Part shown: piece by piece, positions 1 to 5,928 of the stretch
How positions within the stretch are numbered: position 1 is the first letter of the stretch
Layout of the letters: the number at the start of each line of letters is the position of its first letter
Assembly: GCA_001593855.1 (NCBI GenBank)
Contig: LUCC01000051.1
Span: 1 to 9,123, forward strand
Origin: Candidatus Hecatellales archaeon B24
GTDB taxonomy: Archaea > Thermoproteota > Bathyarchaeia > Hecatellales > Hecatellaceae
Length of the DNA: 9,123 nt
Direction of reading: 5' to 3'
Notes under the pieces: generated by a model
What the model was told of the DNA's origin: nothing
Databases searched by the model: none
Seen by the model: the letters and a program-made list of their open reading frames with translations, nothing else
Program-made: the position numbers and the translations under genes

Positions 1-538
1 AATTAGGAAGAAACTCTAGGGATGTCATAAGCCTGTGAAACTTTTCCTCTGCCTTTGAAGGATCCCGCCCATATAATTTGTCGGCTTGAGCTATGGCTCT
101 GGCTACCCTGCGAAACATTTGTCCCGGGGTTTCCACGATTCTCCCATGCTCATCCTTAAGCAGGTAGCGCCGTTTCAGAACGCTTAGGGCGTTAACGCTG
201 AGCTTTAAGTCGTCTCTAACCCCTATAAGCTGCTTTTTAATATCTCTAATTTCAGCTCTACGCCGCCTGTAGACGATGTAGGCTCTGGCAACCTCGGTTA
301 AGCCTTCCCTCATAAGGGTTTCCTCAACCAGGTCTTGAACATCCTCAACCGTGGGGATACGTTCTCCACCGAAACGCTTCTCAACTTCGACTGCAACTTT
401 TCCCGTTACACGTTCGGCGTCGGCGAGCTGTCCTTCTCCCACAGCCTTCATGGCTTTAAGCACGGCCTGGGTTATCTTTTCAGGCTTCCACTCCTCAAGC
501 CTGCCATCCCGCTTCATAATAAACCTGACAGAGGCCAA
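1..538 (-). CDS. nrdJ: Ribonucleotide reductase, ATP-cone N-terminus (probably class II, B12-dependent); cut by window edge
   Basis: This is the N-terminal 179 residues of a ribonucleotide reductase large subunit, which makes deoxyribonucleotides. Residues 7-95 form an ATP-cone, the allosteric nucleotide-binding domain: it opens with IMKRDGRLEEWKPEKI and contains the VEDVQDLVEETLM and AYIVYRRRRAEIR stretches. The following part (GRIVETPGQMFRRVARAIA, then EKFHRLMTSLEFLPN) matches the start of the catalytic domain of adenosylcobalamin-dependent (class II) enzymes, where SPTLMNAG would come next. The class call rests on this short stretch only, because the cysteines that would settle it lie outside the window. 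I chose the TTG at 538 because GGAGG (546-550) sits 7 nt upstream and it gives a family-like start (MASVRFIMKRDGR); the first ATG, at 517, has no such site. It is the last minus-strand gene seen, 63 nt beyond a radical SAM gene. Confidence 0.88.
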   Translation of the reverse strand, partial: MASVRFIMKRDGRLEEWKPEKITQAVLKAMKAVGEGQLADAERVTGKVAVEVEKRFGGERIPTVEDVQDLVEETLMREGLTEVARAYIVYRRRRAEIRDIKKQLIGVRDDLKLSVNALSVLKRRYLLKDEHGRIVETPGQMFRRVARAIAQADKLYGRDPSKAEEKFHRLMTSLEFLPN

Positions 539-545
539 CAGAAGT

Positions 546-550
546 CCTCC
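546..550 (-). promoter_or_regulatory. Ribosome binding site deciding the TTG start of the reductase gene
   Basis: GGAGG on the minus strand lies 7 nt before the TTG at 538. The in-frame ATG at 517 has no comparable site, so the TTG is favoured. Confidence 0.6.
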
Positions 551-601
551 AGCAGAAATTAAGGGTAAACCTAAATGAAAAAGGTTCGGTGCTCGCAAGC
601 C

Positions 602-1594
602 TTAAAATATAAGCTCCCTCGTCGGAAGAGCGTAGGCGGCTTCTTTAAAGAGGAGCCTGGGCGACTTCAAGGCTTGCGAGAGCAGGGAAGGCTCGCGGAA
701 ACAGTTAATGTAGCAGCCGTCGCATTCCACGTTATCCTGAAGCCTATGTTCTCCGTCCTCTAGGAGGTTAAACATTTTAGGCTTCAGGAAGCAGGGGTAA
801 AGGTTTCCATGCCAGTCGATGTAAACAGCGGTTTCCCCACCCTTACAGTAGAAGTTAACTTTTCTCCCTGGAGGCCTTAAAAGGTCTTCAAGGTAGCTTC
901 CAGTATTCGTAATCCTGTAGCCAGCCCTTTTAAGCCTGAGAATGGTTTCAAGGCTTTCCCTCAGCTTCTCCTGAAGGTTTCCTCTGAATTCTCCGTGAAG
1001 CCTGAAAGTGTTTATGTCGGCTTGAGCTGGATAGCAGAAGCCTATGGGAACGCCGAGGCTGGAATTGACGTATTCAACTATTTTTTCCACCCCGTCCAGA
1101 ACCAGGTGGGGGTTCAAGTATACTAGGGCGTAGACTTTAAGCCCTAAACCTTTCGCGTAGGCTATGGCCTCCACCTGCTTCTCCATTATGCCCTTAACCC
1201 CGCGGATTTTCTCGCAGATTTCAGGCTTCCAGTGGTCTAGGGATACGCTTAAAACGTGCAGGCCTGCCTCCTTAAGCTCCTCTATCTTCTCAAGCTTCAG
1301 GTTTCCGTTGGTTGTCAGCGTTGTCGCCAGCTTAAGTCTGTCCGCCATTTCTACGGCTTCCGCTATGTGCGGGTGGAGGGTTGGCTCTCCACCTGTGAAA
1401 TAAACTATGAGAAACCTGTTTTCGCTTAGGAATTTCAGAACTTTCCCCACGTTTTCAAGGGGCATAAACTCCTGAGGGTTCCTGTGCATCCCGCACATTA
1501 CACATTTACAGTTACACTGGGTTGTAATAGCGTAGACAGCGGTTCTACAGTGGCCTCTAAGAAACTTTAAGGCTAAACTTGCAAGGCTAACCAT
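602..1594 (-). CDS. Radical SAM protein with SPASM-like C-terminal cysteines
   Basis: This 330-residue enzyme should bind a [4Fe-4S] cluster and cleave S-adenosylmethionine to start radical chemistry; its substrate cannot be told. The cluster motif CX3CX2C is C27, C31 and C34 (with an extra C29), followed by the SAM-binding TGGEP at 67-71 and the TTNGN strand at 94-98. The C-terminal part carries C250, C268, C291, C294 and C298, the spacing expected of a SPASM/Twitch-like domain holding an auxiliary Fe-S cluster. Such domains are common in peptide- and protein-modifying radical SAM enzymes and in HpnH/MoaA-like relatives. The ATG at 1594 has a weak GGGGTT site 5 nt upstream. It lies 27 nt after the zinc-ribbon gene and 63 nt before the reductase gene, all on one strand, so co-transcription is plausible. 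The radical SAM call is firm; the specific function is unknown. Confidence 0.9.
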   Translation of the reverse strand: MVSLASLALKFLRGHCRTAVYAITTQCNCKCVMCGMHRNPQEFMPLENVGKVLKFLSENRFLIVYFTGGEPTLHPHIAEAVEMADRLKLATTLTTNGNLKLEKIEELKEAGLHVLSVSLDHWKPEICEKIRGVKGIMEKQVEAIAYAKGLGLKVYALVYLNPHLVLDGVEKIVEYVNSSLGVPIGFCYPAQADINTFRLHGEFRGNLQEKLRESLETILRLKRAGYRITNTGSYLEDLLRPPGRKVNFYCKGGETAVYIDWHGNLYPCFLKPKMFNLLEDGEHRLQDNVECDGCYINCFREPSLLSQALKSPRLLFKEAAYALPTRELIF

Positions 1595-1621
1595 GAGGCA
1601 ACCCCTTCAAAACCTTTCAAC

Positions 1622-1771
1622 CTAAGCTGGAAACTCGTGGCCGCAGAAGGGGCATTTAACGTAGCCGCAGCTTCCAGTAACCGAATACTGGCATCCGCTG
1701 CAGCCGAAGGTTCTAGAGTAGGTTAAGTCGAACTGTCTTCCGCACTGCGGGCACCTGTAAAGCCTTTTCAA
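1622..1771 (-). CDS. Small zinc-ribbon protein (49 aa)
   Basis: This is a short cytosolic protein made almost entirely of metal-binding knuckles. It has CPQC at 7-10, CSGC at 24-27, a lone C35 and CPFC at 40-43, ending GHEFPA. The pattern implies one or two zinc (or Fe-S) sites; the partner and role are unknown. The TTG at 1771 is chosen because GAGGT (1780-1784) lies 8 nt upstream. No ATG or GTG exists in the frame between the preceding stop and the first cysteine pair. The frame is continuous with the upstream B12-binding radical SAM gene except for that gene's TGA stop (1820-1822), 48 nt before the proposed start. It is followed 27 nt later by another radical SAM gene. A small zinc ribbon wedged between two radical SAM enzymes may be an accessory subunit, but this is inference. 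Confidence 0.72.
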   Translation of the reverse strand: MKRLYRCPQCGRQFDLTYSRTFGCSGCQYSVTGSCGYVKCPFCGHEFPA

Positions 1772-1779
1772 CCTGCTAA

Positions 1780-1784
1780 ACCTC
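1780..1784 (-). promoter_or_regulatory. Ribosome binding site of the zinc-ribbon gene
   Basis: GAGGT on the minus strand, 8 nt before the TTG at 1771. It supports independent translation of this very small gene. Confidence 0.5.
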
Positions 1785-1819
1785 TGGAACCCGCAAATAA
1801 TTAAGTTTTTAGCTTCTCC

Positions 1820-3307
1820 TCACGTTTTGGGCAGCTTAAGCTTCAGCCGTCTAACTGTTGCCACTCCGCCAAGCCATGCGAAGAAGTACAGGAGGCGGTA
1901 TCCAACCCAGTATAGGGCTTTAAGCCATAGGGCTTCAGGTTTAAAATACAGCTTTCTAAGGTGGTCAGCCCACCTAACCGAATGGTTTATGCATTTAAGC
2001 ATAATCTTCCAGTGTTCTTCGCTCATACGGGAAATGTCGAAGCGTGGCGAGTTCTCCAAGCTTGTTTCCATCATGGGCATAAAGAACTGGGGGATTATGA
2101 AGGACGGGGTATCCTTCAGCTTATCCATAAGCTCAAGGGTGCTGTTCAAGTCGTCAGGGGTTTCGCCTGGAAGCCCTATAATGAGGGTTGCTGCTGGAAC
2201 CCAATCGTAGTCCTTTGAAATGCCGAAGGCTTGAACTACCACTTCAGGCCACTGCTCAGGCTTAAAGGGTAAGGCTTTCCCAGCCATAAGCTTCCTAAGC
2301 AGCCGTGGGCTTCCCGTCTCTATCCCCGCCTGGTAGCCGAATAAGGGTGCATACTTGCTTTTACCCACGTTCAAAAGCTCTGAAATCTCGTATACGAGTT
2401 TGGGGGCTGCTGCGATGGATGAGAGGGCTGCATGGCTTATCCCAAGCTGAGGCTTCTCCATTTCGGCTAAGGCTGTTTTGAAGAGCTTTATAACTTTTCC
2501 CTGGTCTGGCTTAAACCGGTTTTTAGGTCCTGAACCATAGTTTAAAACGTCCTCCGCGTGGAGGCATACAGACCTGTTTCCACCCTTAATGTTCACTCTA
2601 ACTTCCTGGGCTACTATGCTGAAGGGTATATCTCTTTTCCCCCGGAGGGTTGGAGTGCAGAACTGGCAGTTCCGGCCGCAGCCCCTAGAAACCTCTACAA
2701 GCCCTCCAACGGAAGCCCTTCGAATAGGCTTAATAAGCCCTAAATCCGCATCCTCCGAGAAGACAACCTCAGGCAGGCTTTCACCGTTAACAGCCCTATG
2801 GAAGAGGTCTCCCGCCACTCTTTCCCCTTCGCCTACCACAACCGTGTCTAAGGGGAAAATTCTCTTCCAGTCCTTAACCTGCAGAATCTGCCATACTCCA
2901 GGTCCTCCGGCGATAATCTTCACCTTCCCCCTTCTCAAGGCTAACCATGCCATGAGCTTTTCAAACTCGGCTTGGGTGGCTGTTTTCCCGTTGAAGATGG
3001 AGGCGAAGGTTAGGCTTGTAGGGCCCCAGCCCAACGGGTCCATGAGGCTTACTCCTACAACCCTGGTTTCAGACCCCATAACCCTGTCAAGCCTTTCAGG
3101 GTGAACCGTAGCTACCTCTCTTTCGCTGAAACCCGAATCTAGTAGGCAGGCTTCGATTTTCCTGAGCGCGTAGGGGGCAAGGTCAGCCTGACCGTCATGC
3201 TGGCTGACGGGAGGATAGAAAAGTCCTTTCACAAACCAAGAGGGGAAGGGCGGATTGGATATGCATGCTCCGAAGCCGCAGAAAATTTTCCCATGGTGGC
3301 TGCTCAT
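1820..3307 (-). CDS. B12-binding-domain radical SAM protein
   Basis: This 495-residue protein has the layout of COG1032-type cobalamin-dependent radical SAM enzymes. An N-terminal Rossmann-like B12-binding region (to about residue 185) contains VVGVSLMDP, a GGPG turn at 134-137 and VGEGE at 158-162. The radical SAM core has C210, C214 and C217 in CX3CX2C, EVSRGCGRNCQFC in context, and later GIETGSP and TLIIGLPGET (374-383). A hydrophobic C-terminal stretch (about 460-485, rich in W, L, Y and F) could be a membrane-associating helix. Members catalyse methylations or other radical steps; the substrate here is unknown. The DEGH-type axial histidine motif is not evident. The ATG at 3307 has no clear ribosome site, and the frame stays open upstream with a convincing strand (KIILTAPATEM) but no ATG, GTG or TTG, so the true N-terminus is uncertain. 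It lies downstream of the DUF364 gene. Confidence 0.88.
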   Translation of the reverse strand: MSSHHGKIFCGFGACISNPPFPSWFVKGLFYPPVSQHDGQADLAPYALRKIEACLLDSGFSEREVATVHPERLDRVMGSETRVVGVSLMDPLGWGPTSLTFASIFNGKTATQAEFEKLMAWLALRRGKVKIIAGGPGVWQILQVKDWKRIFPLDTVVVGEGERVAGDLFHRAVNGESLPEVVFSEDADLGLIKPIRRASVGGLVEVSRGCGRNCQFCTPTLRGKRDIPFSIVAQEVRVNIKGGNRSVCLHAEDVLNYGSGPKNRFKPDQGKVIKLFKTALAEMEKPQLGISHAALSSIAAAPKLVYEISELLNVGKSKYAPLFGYQAGIETGSPRLLRKLMAGKALPFKPEQWPEVVVQAFGISKDYDWVPAATLIIGLPGETPDDLNSTLELMDKLKDTPSFIIPQFFMPMMETSLENSPRFDISRMSEEHWKIMLKCINHSVRWADHLRKLYFKPEALWLKALYWVGYRLLYFFAWLGGVATVRRLKLKLPKT

Positions 3308-3462
3308 TTCCGTGGCTGGGGCTGTAAGTATGATTTTAGGGCTTAAGGCTTTACGGGAGCTTCCACCAGTACTCCCCGAGCCTTTCCACCCCCGTCCGGC
3401 TTCAGCGAGAAAAAGAGGTCTTTTCCGCTTTAAAGAGTGTTCACAAGTCTTTCTATTTATTT
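3308..3462 (-). other. Spacer with open, start-less extension of the B12-radical SAM gene
   Basis: This stretch lies between the DUF364 stop and the ATG of the radical SAM gene. On the minus strand the frame of that gene stays open back to a TGA near 3474 but holds no ATG, GTG or TTG. The last codons before the ATG read PKIILTAPATE, which looks like the first strand of a B12-binding domain. Farther back the translation looks non-coding (GRGWKGSGSTGGSS). An A/T-rich patch (3453-3470) and a T5 run on the minus strand lie near the DUF364 end and could be a weak promoter or terminator. Confidence 0.4.
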
Positions 3463-4266
3463 TTATTCCTGCCTTTCAGGCCTACCGGGTCTTACATTCA
3501 CCAGCAGGCAGGCCTCCCGAAGCTGTTTCGTTCCACCCCCCTCCATGACAACCCTTAAAACCGCGTCGGAGTTCAACACTCTCACTCCGCCTACCAGCGT
3601 CACTCCATGGGTGAAGAGGGGCTCAGGTGTTATCGGCGATGTCGGACCTACTAAGACTATCTCCCTTGCTTTCTTTGTCAACTCCAGCAGCCTGTCGATG
3701 GTTCCGTTGACGAGGGTTGAAGCTGTTATTATGGCTACGTCAGCCTTTGGAAGGTATTCCTCGCAGGCAGTGTCAGGGAGGCTTCCTCCTCTAAGCTGCG
3801 GGCTCCTCTCAAGCACGTAAAGCTCGCCAGCTTTTTCCTCAAGAAAGGAGGCAATGGGCTTGATGTTTCCAACCATAACCACCCTGTCACTGGGTTTCAC
3901 TTCAAACTCCGATGTCACGTTTCCAACGGAAACCTGATAGCCCCCGGTTCTCCGCTTGAAAAGCATCTGGGAGGCAGCGTTTACGGCTGCGATTCCCACT
4001 ATGCTTTCAGCCGGAATCCATGAGCCTGCCAGCTTTGCCAGGTCGAAAAGCTGTCTTCCAGCCAGCTTCCCACTGTCCAAGGGAAGACTGCAGCCTTCAA
4101 GGCCTAGTTCCGAGGGAATTGTGGAGCAGAGGCCGAGATGGCCGTTTTCCAGCTGAACCGCTGTGTACCCTAAGCCGACGCATACGTTTTTAACTTTAAG
4201 CTGGAAGGCTTCAGGAATATTCTTCAGGAGGAAAGCGAGGATTTCCCCCATTATCGTTCCAGGCAT
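3463..4266 (-). CDS. DUF364/DUF4213-type putative heavy-metal chelation protein
   Basis: This 267-residue cytosolic protein matches the two-domain DUF4213-DUF364 family. The N-terminal enolase-N-like part carries VGLGYTAVQL at about 30-39. After GIAAVNAASQ (91-100), the Rossmann-like DUF364 part has VVMVGNIKPIASFL (129-142), YVLERSP (150-156), ADVAIITASTLVNGTIDRLLEL (175-196), VLVGPTSPITPEPLF (204-218) and a final MEGGGTKQLRE (241-251). The length is normal. The family is tentatively linked to heavy-metal chelation from crystal structures, and its genes often sit near metal transport or metallocofactor genes; the true reaction is not established. The ATG at 4266 has GAGGGG about 10 nt upstream. 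It is the first gene of the minus-strand run and is divergent from the radical SAM-wHTH gene across a very short gap, so shared control is possible. Confidence 0.87.
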   Translation of the reverse strand: MPGTIMGEILAFLLKNIPEAFQLKVKNVCVGLGYTAVQLENGHLGLCSTIPSELGLEGCSLPLDSGKLAGRQLFDLAKLAGSWIPAESIVGIAAVNAASQMLFKRRTGGYQVSVGNVTSEFEVKPSDRVVMVGNIKPIASFLEEKAGELYVLERSPQLRGGSLPDTACEEYLPKADVAIITASTLVNGTIDRLLELTKKAREIVLVGPTSPITPEPLFTHGVTLVGGVRVLNSDAVLRVVMEGGGTKQLREACLLVNVRPGRPERQE

Positions 4267-4298
4267 GTTCTCTTTTCCCCTCTAAACCTTTAAGTCTG
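4267..4298. promoter_or_regulatory. Short divergent promoter region with near-palindromic TATA-like CTTTAAG
   Basis: CTTTAAG at 4288-4294 reads CTTAAAG on the other strand. It lies about 22-28 nt before the DUF364 ATG and about 50 nt before a TTG candidate start (4344) of the radical SAM-wHTH gene. It could serve as the TATA element in both directions. If so, the GTG at 4299 is too close to be the plus-strand start. Confidence 0.3.
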
Positions 4299-5324
4299 GT
4301 GAAGGTTAAGAGTATTTTGCCTTGTTTCTTGGGGGTTAAACGATTGAAGGCTTTGAAGCATGTTTACGGTCCTGTTGCTTCCTGGAGGCTTGGCCTTTCC
4401 CTAGGGCTTGACCCCGTAAGCCCGCCTAAAACCTGCACTTTCGACTGCGTATACTGCCAGCTTGGCAGAACAGTTTTCAAGGTTAGCAGGCCTAAAGACT
4501 TTCAGCCTAAGGTTTCGCTTCGAAGGCTTATGGCGGACCTGGAGGAAGCCTTAACCCGCATAGACTTGAAGCGTGTGAAATACGTTACCTTTTCGGGTTC
4601 AGGAGAGCCTACTCTGCATCCTCAGCTGGCTGAAATGGTTGAGGAGGCCAGAAGGCTTACGGGGAAGCCTGTAGCCCTCCTCACCAACTCCTCGCTTCTG
4701 GGCTACAGAAAAATTTCTGAGGCAGCTTCAAGGTTTGACCTAGTCGTTGCGAAGCTTGACGCTGCAGACCAAAGGCTTTTCGAGGCTGTGAACAGGCCTG
4801 CAGAAGGCTTAGAACTCAAGCAAATCGTTAAGGGAATAAAAGGTTTAAGGCGTAAAATGGCTGGGAAACTTGCCATCCAGTCCATGTTCTTCCGAAGGCT
4901 TGACCTTGAGGCTTCAAACTTTTCAGACAGAAATGTTGAGGCCTTAGCCGAAACGGTTTCCGCCTTGATGCCTGACGAAGTTCAGGTTAACACCCCCACA
5001 AGGCCTCCGGCTGAGCCGTTTGTTACGCCTTTAACCGTGGAGGAGCTTCGTGGGATAGCCAAGGTTTTCAGGGAAAAGGTTTCCGGGGCTCATGTTATTA
5101 GTAGGACTAGTTTAAAGCTTGCCAGGGCTGCTGGGCTTAGAAAAACCTCTGAGCAGGAGGTTTTAGAAGTTTTGAAGCGTAGGCCTTGCGGCGGCAGGGA
5201 GCTGGCTGCTGTTTTAAACGCTAGGGAAGCGGAGGTTTCAAAAATACTTGGAAGGCTTATGGCTAAGGGCGTGGTAGCCAAGAGAATGGTTGAGAAGCGA
5301 ACCTACTTCACGGCTAAGGTCTGA
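4299..5324 (+). CDS. Radical SAM protein (COG0731-like) with C-terminal winged helix
   Basis: This 341-residue protein (counted from the GTG) has a YGPVASWRLGLSLGLDP opening and a cluster motif C46-x3-C50-x2-C53 in CTFDCVYCQLGRT. It also has SGSGEPTLHP at 99-108 and TNSSL at 129-133, all typical of the COG0731 radical SAM group. That group includes wyosine-synthesis enzymes, but this motif variant belongs to a branch of unknown substrate. Residues about 282-341 form a winged-helix DNA-binding domain (EQEVLEVLKRRPCGGRELAAVL, then a recognition-like helix and a TYF wing), so the protein may sense and regulate as well as catalyse. The start is uncertain: homologues usually begin just before YGPV, and the TTG at 4344, with GGGGGTT 6 nt upstream, would give 326 residues. 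It is divergent from DUF364, and its 3' end overlaps the convergent small gene by 11 nt. Confidence 0.88.
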   Translation: MKVKSILPCFLGVKRLKALKHVYGPVASWRLGLSLGLDPVSPPKTCTFDCVYCQLGRTVFKVSRPKDFQPKVSLRRLMADLEEALTRIDLKRVKYVTFSGSGEPTLHPQLAEMVEEARRLTGKPVALLTNSSLLGYRKISEAASRFDLVVAKLDAADQRLFEAVNRPAEGLELKQIVKGIKGLRRKMAGKLAIQSMFFRRLDLEASNFSDRNVEALAETVSALMPDEVQVNTPTRPPAEPFVTPLTVEELRGIAKVFREKVSGAHVISRTSLKLARAAGLRKTSEQEVLEVLKRRPCGGRELAAVLNAREAEVSKILGRLMAKGVVAKRMVEKRTYFTAKV

Positions 5325-5580
5325 ACCTTCCATGCCGGCGGAAACGTCTTCGATAGCCCATGTTAAAGACGGGCTGGGGAGGCGGGTGGAAACCGTTTAA
5401 CTGGTAGAAGCTTTGCCAGCGGGGTGGGGGTGGAGGCTCCCAGCCTGGGTAGCCTCCAGGTTTGGCTTCTTCACGTTTCGGGGTGAAGTTCAGGCAAGTT
5501 GGCGTGTTCGGATTTATGGGTGTGCCTAGCAGGGTGCAGTAGCCTTCCTTGAAGTGTTCGCATTGGAAGTGGGTTGGCAT
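5314..5580 (-). CDS. Small three-Cys, Pro-rich, Arg-tailed protein; unknown function
   Basis: This 88-residue protein is not assignable to a family with confidence. Its first third looks like a compact metal-binding unit: C7, C15 and C29 with H4 and H9 (CEHFKEGYC, then INPNTPTCLNF). The middle is a low-complexity Gly/Pro/Trp linker (GGYPGWEPPPPPRW, then HPPPQP). The tail is strongly basic and aromatic (MGYRRRFRRHGRFRP), resembling the YGRRYRRIGW head of the DUF5320-like protein encoded divergently. The ATG at 5580 lacks a ribosome site, and a TATA-like TTTATG lies about 30 nt upstream, so the mRNA may be leaderless or nearly so. It overlaps the convergent radical SAM-wHTH gene by 11 nt at its 3' end. 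Sharing a divergent promoter and palindrome with the NifX/MinD operon suggests that it belongs to that system. Confidence 0.7.
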   Translation of the reverse strand: MPTHFQCEHFKEGYCTLLGTPINPNTPTCLNFTPKREEAKPGGYPGWEPPPPPRWQSFYQLNGFHPPPQPVFNMGYRRRFRRHGRFRP

Positions 5581-5599
5581 GGTTAATATAGTATTTCGT

Positions 5600-5615
5600 G
5601 TTTATGCACATAAAC
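5600..5615. promoter_or_regulatory. Perfect inverted repeat, candidate operator 1
   Basis: GTTTATG and CATAAAC are exact 7-nt arms around a central CA. The repeat lies over the probable minus-strand TATA element, where a bound repressor would block the three-Cys gene. It shares ATGCACA with operator 2. Confidence 0.5.
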
Positions 5616-5620
5616 TTTTC
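5609..5620 (-). promoter_or_regulatory. Candidate BRE/TATA for the small three-Cys gene
   Basis: On the minus strand, GAAAAG followed by TTTATG is centred about 32 nt before the ATG at 5580. This places the transcript start only a few bases before the ATG and fits a leaderless or nearly leaderless mRNA. It overlaps the 5600-5615 inverted repeat. Confidence 0.4.
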
Positions 5621-5630
5621 CCCGGCCGAT

Positions 5631-5644
5631 TAAAAGCTTAAATA
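5631..5644 (+). promoter_or_regulatory. Candidate BRE/TATA promoter of the NifX/MinD operon
   Basis: The stretch TAAAAG followed by CTTAAATA resembles an archaeal BRE plus TATA box. Transcription would start about 25 nt downstream, near 5665-5668, just before the ribosome site at 5669-5675 and the ATG at 5684. Confidence 0.55.
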
Positions 5645-5646
5645 CC

Positions 5647-5658
5647 GTGCATATGCAC
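5647..5658. promoter_or_regulatory. Perfect 12-bp palindrome, candidate operator 2
   Basis: GTGCATATGCAC is an exact palindrome lying between the plus-strand TATA box and the predicted transcription start. That is a classic position for archaeal repression. Its right half runs into ATGCACA (5653-5659), which also occurs at 5604-5610 in operator 1. Confidence 0.5.
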
Positions 5659-5668
5659 AATTAACTTA

Positions 5669-5675
5669 GAGGTGA
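5669..5675 (+). promoter_or_regulatory. Strong ribosome binding site fixing the ATG at 5684
   Basis: GAGGTGA lies 8 nt before the ATG at 5684. It overlaps the GTG at 5672, so that GTG is unlikely to be the start. Confidence 0.65.
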
Positions 5676-5683
5676 AAGGAGAA

Positions 5684-5923
5684 ATGGCATGGTTCGGATG
5701 GGGTGGACGCGGAGGATGGTGGGGTCCCTGGCCTGGAAGAGGACCCTTCAGCTACCTTCCGCCATGGCAGAGACCTGGATGGCTGTTTGGCAGAGGAGCC
5801 TGCTGGTGGCTTCTAGGCTATCCTTGGTGGGCCTATGGAGCACCCTACGGTTACGGTGCACCCTACGCTGGCTGGGGGGTTTATAGGCCTCCATGGGGAT
5901 ATTATCCCTATGGCTGGTGGTAA
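5684..5923 (+). CDS. Trp/Gly/Tyr-rich microprotein, first gene of NifX/MinD operon
   Basis: This 79-residue protein has extreme composition. It has 15 Trp, 19 Gly and 10 Tyr plus many Pro, a single Cys (C40), five Arg, and no Asp, Glu, Lys, His, Asn, Thr or Ile. It starts MAWFGWGGRGGWWGPW, has a WWLL-GYPWW centre (41-49), a GAPYGYGAPYAG repeat (52-63; the DNA word GCACCCTACG occurs at 5840 and 5858) and ends YYPYGWW. It has no clear signal peptide or ordinary fold and may be disordered, membrane-adherent or stacked on a cofactor. It recalls the glycine/aromatic heads of DUF5320-type proteins that accompany NifX and MinD genes, but here as a separate gene. I chose the ATG at 5684 over the GTG at 5672 because GAGGTGA lies 8 nt ahead of it. 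The next gene follows after 5 nt. Confidence 0.75.
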   Translation: MAWFGWGGRGGWWGPWPGRGPFSYLPPWQRPGWLFGRGACWWLLGYPWWAYGAPYGYGAPYAGWGVYRPPWGYYPYGWW

Positions 5924-5928
5924 AGTAG

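Noticed and set aside
335..578. Two overlapping plus-strand open frames
   Set aside because: Both are antisense to the ATP-cone of the reductase, whose residues fit the family closely.
2589..3104. Long plus-strand open frame (171 codons) inside the B12-radical SAM gene
   Set aside because: It lies wholly opposite a gene with clear family motifs, and its translation is Pro/Ser/Thr-rich with no recognisable domain; it is an antisense shadow of the codon bias.
5672..5683. GTG start for the Trp-rich microprotein
   Set aside because: The GTG is part of the GAGGTGA ribosome site that sits 8 nt before the ATG at 5684, so the ATG is preferred.
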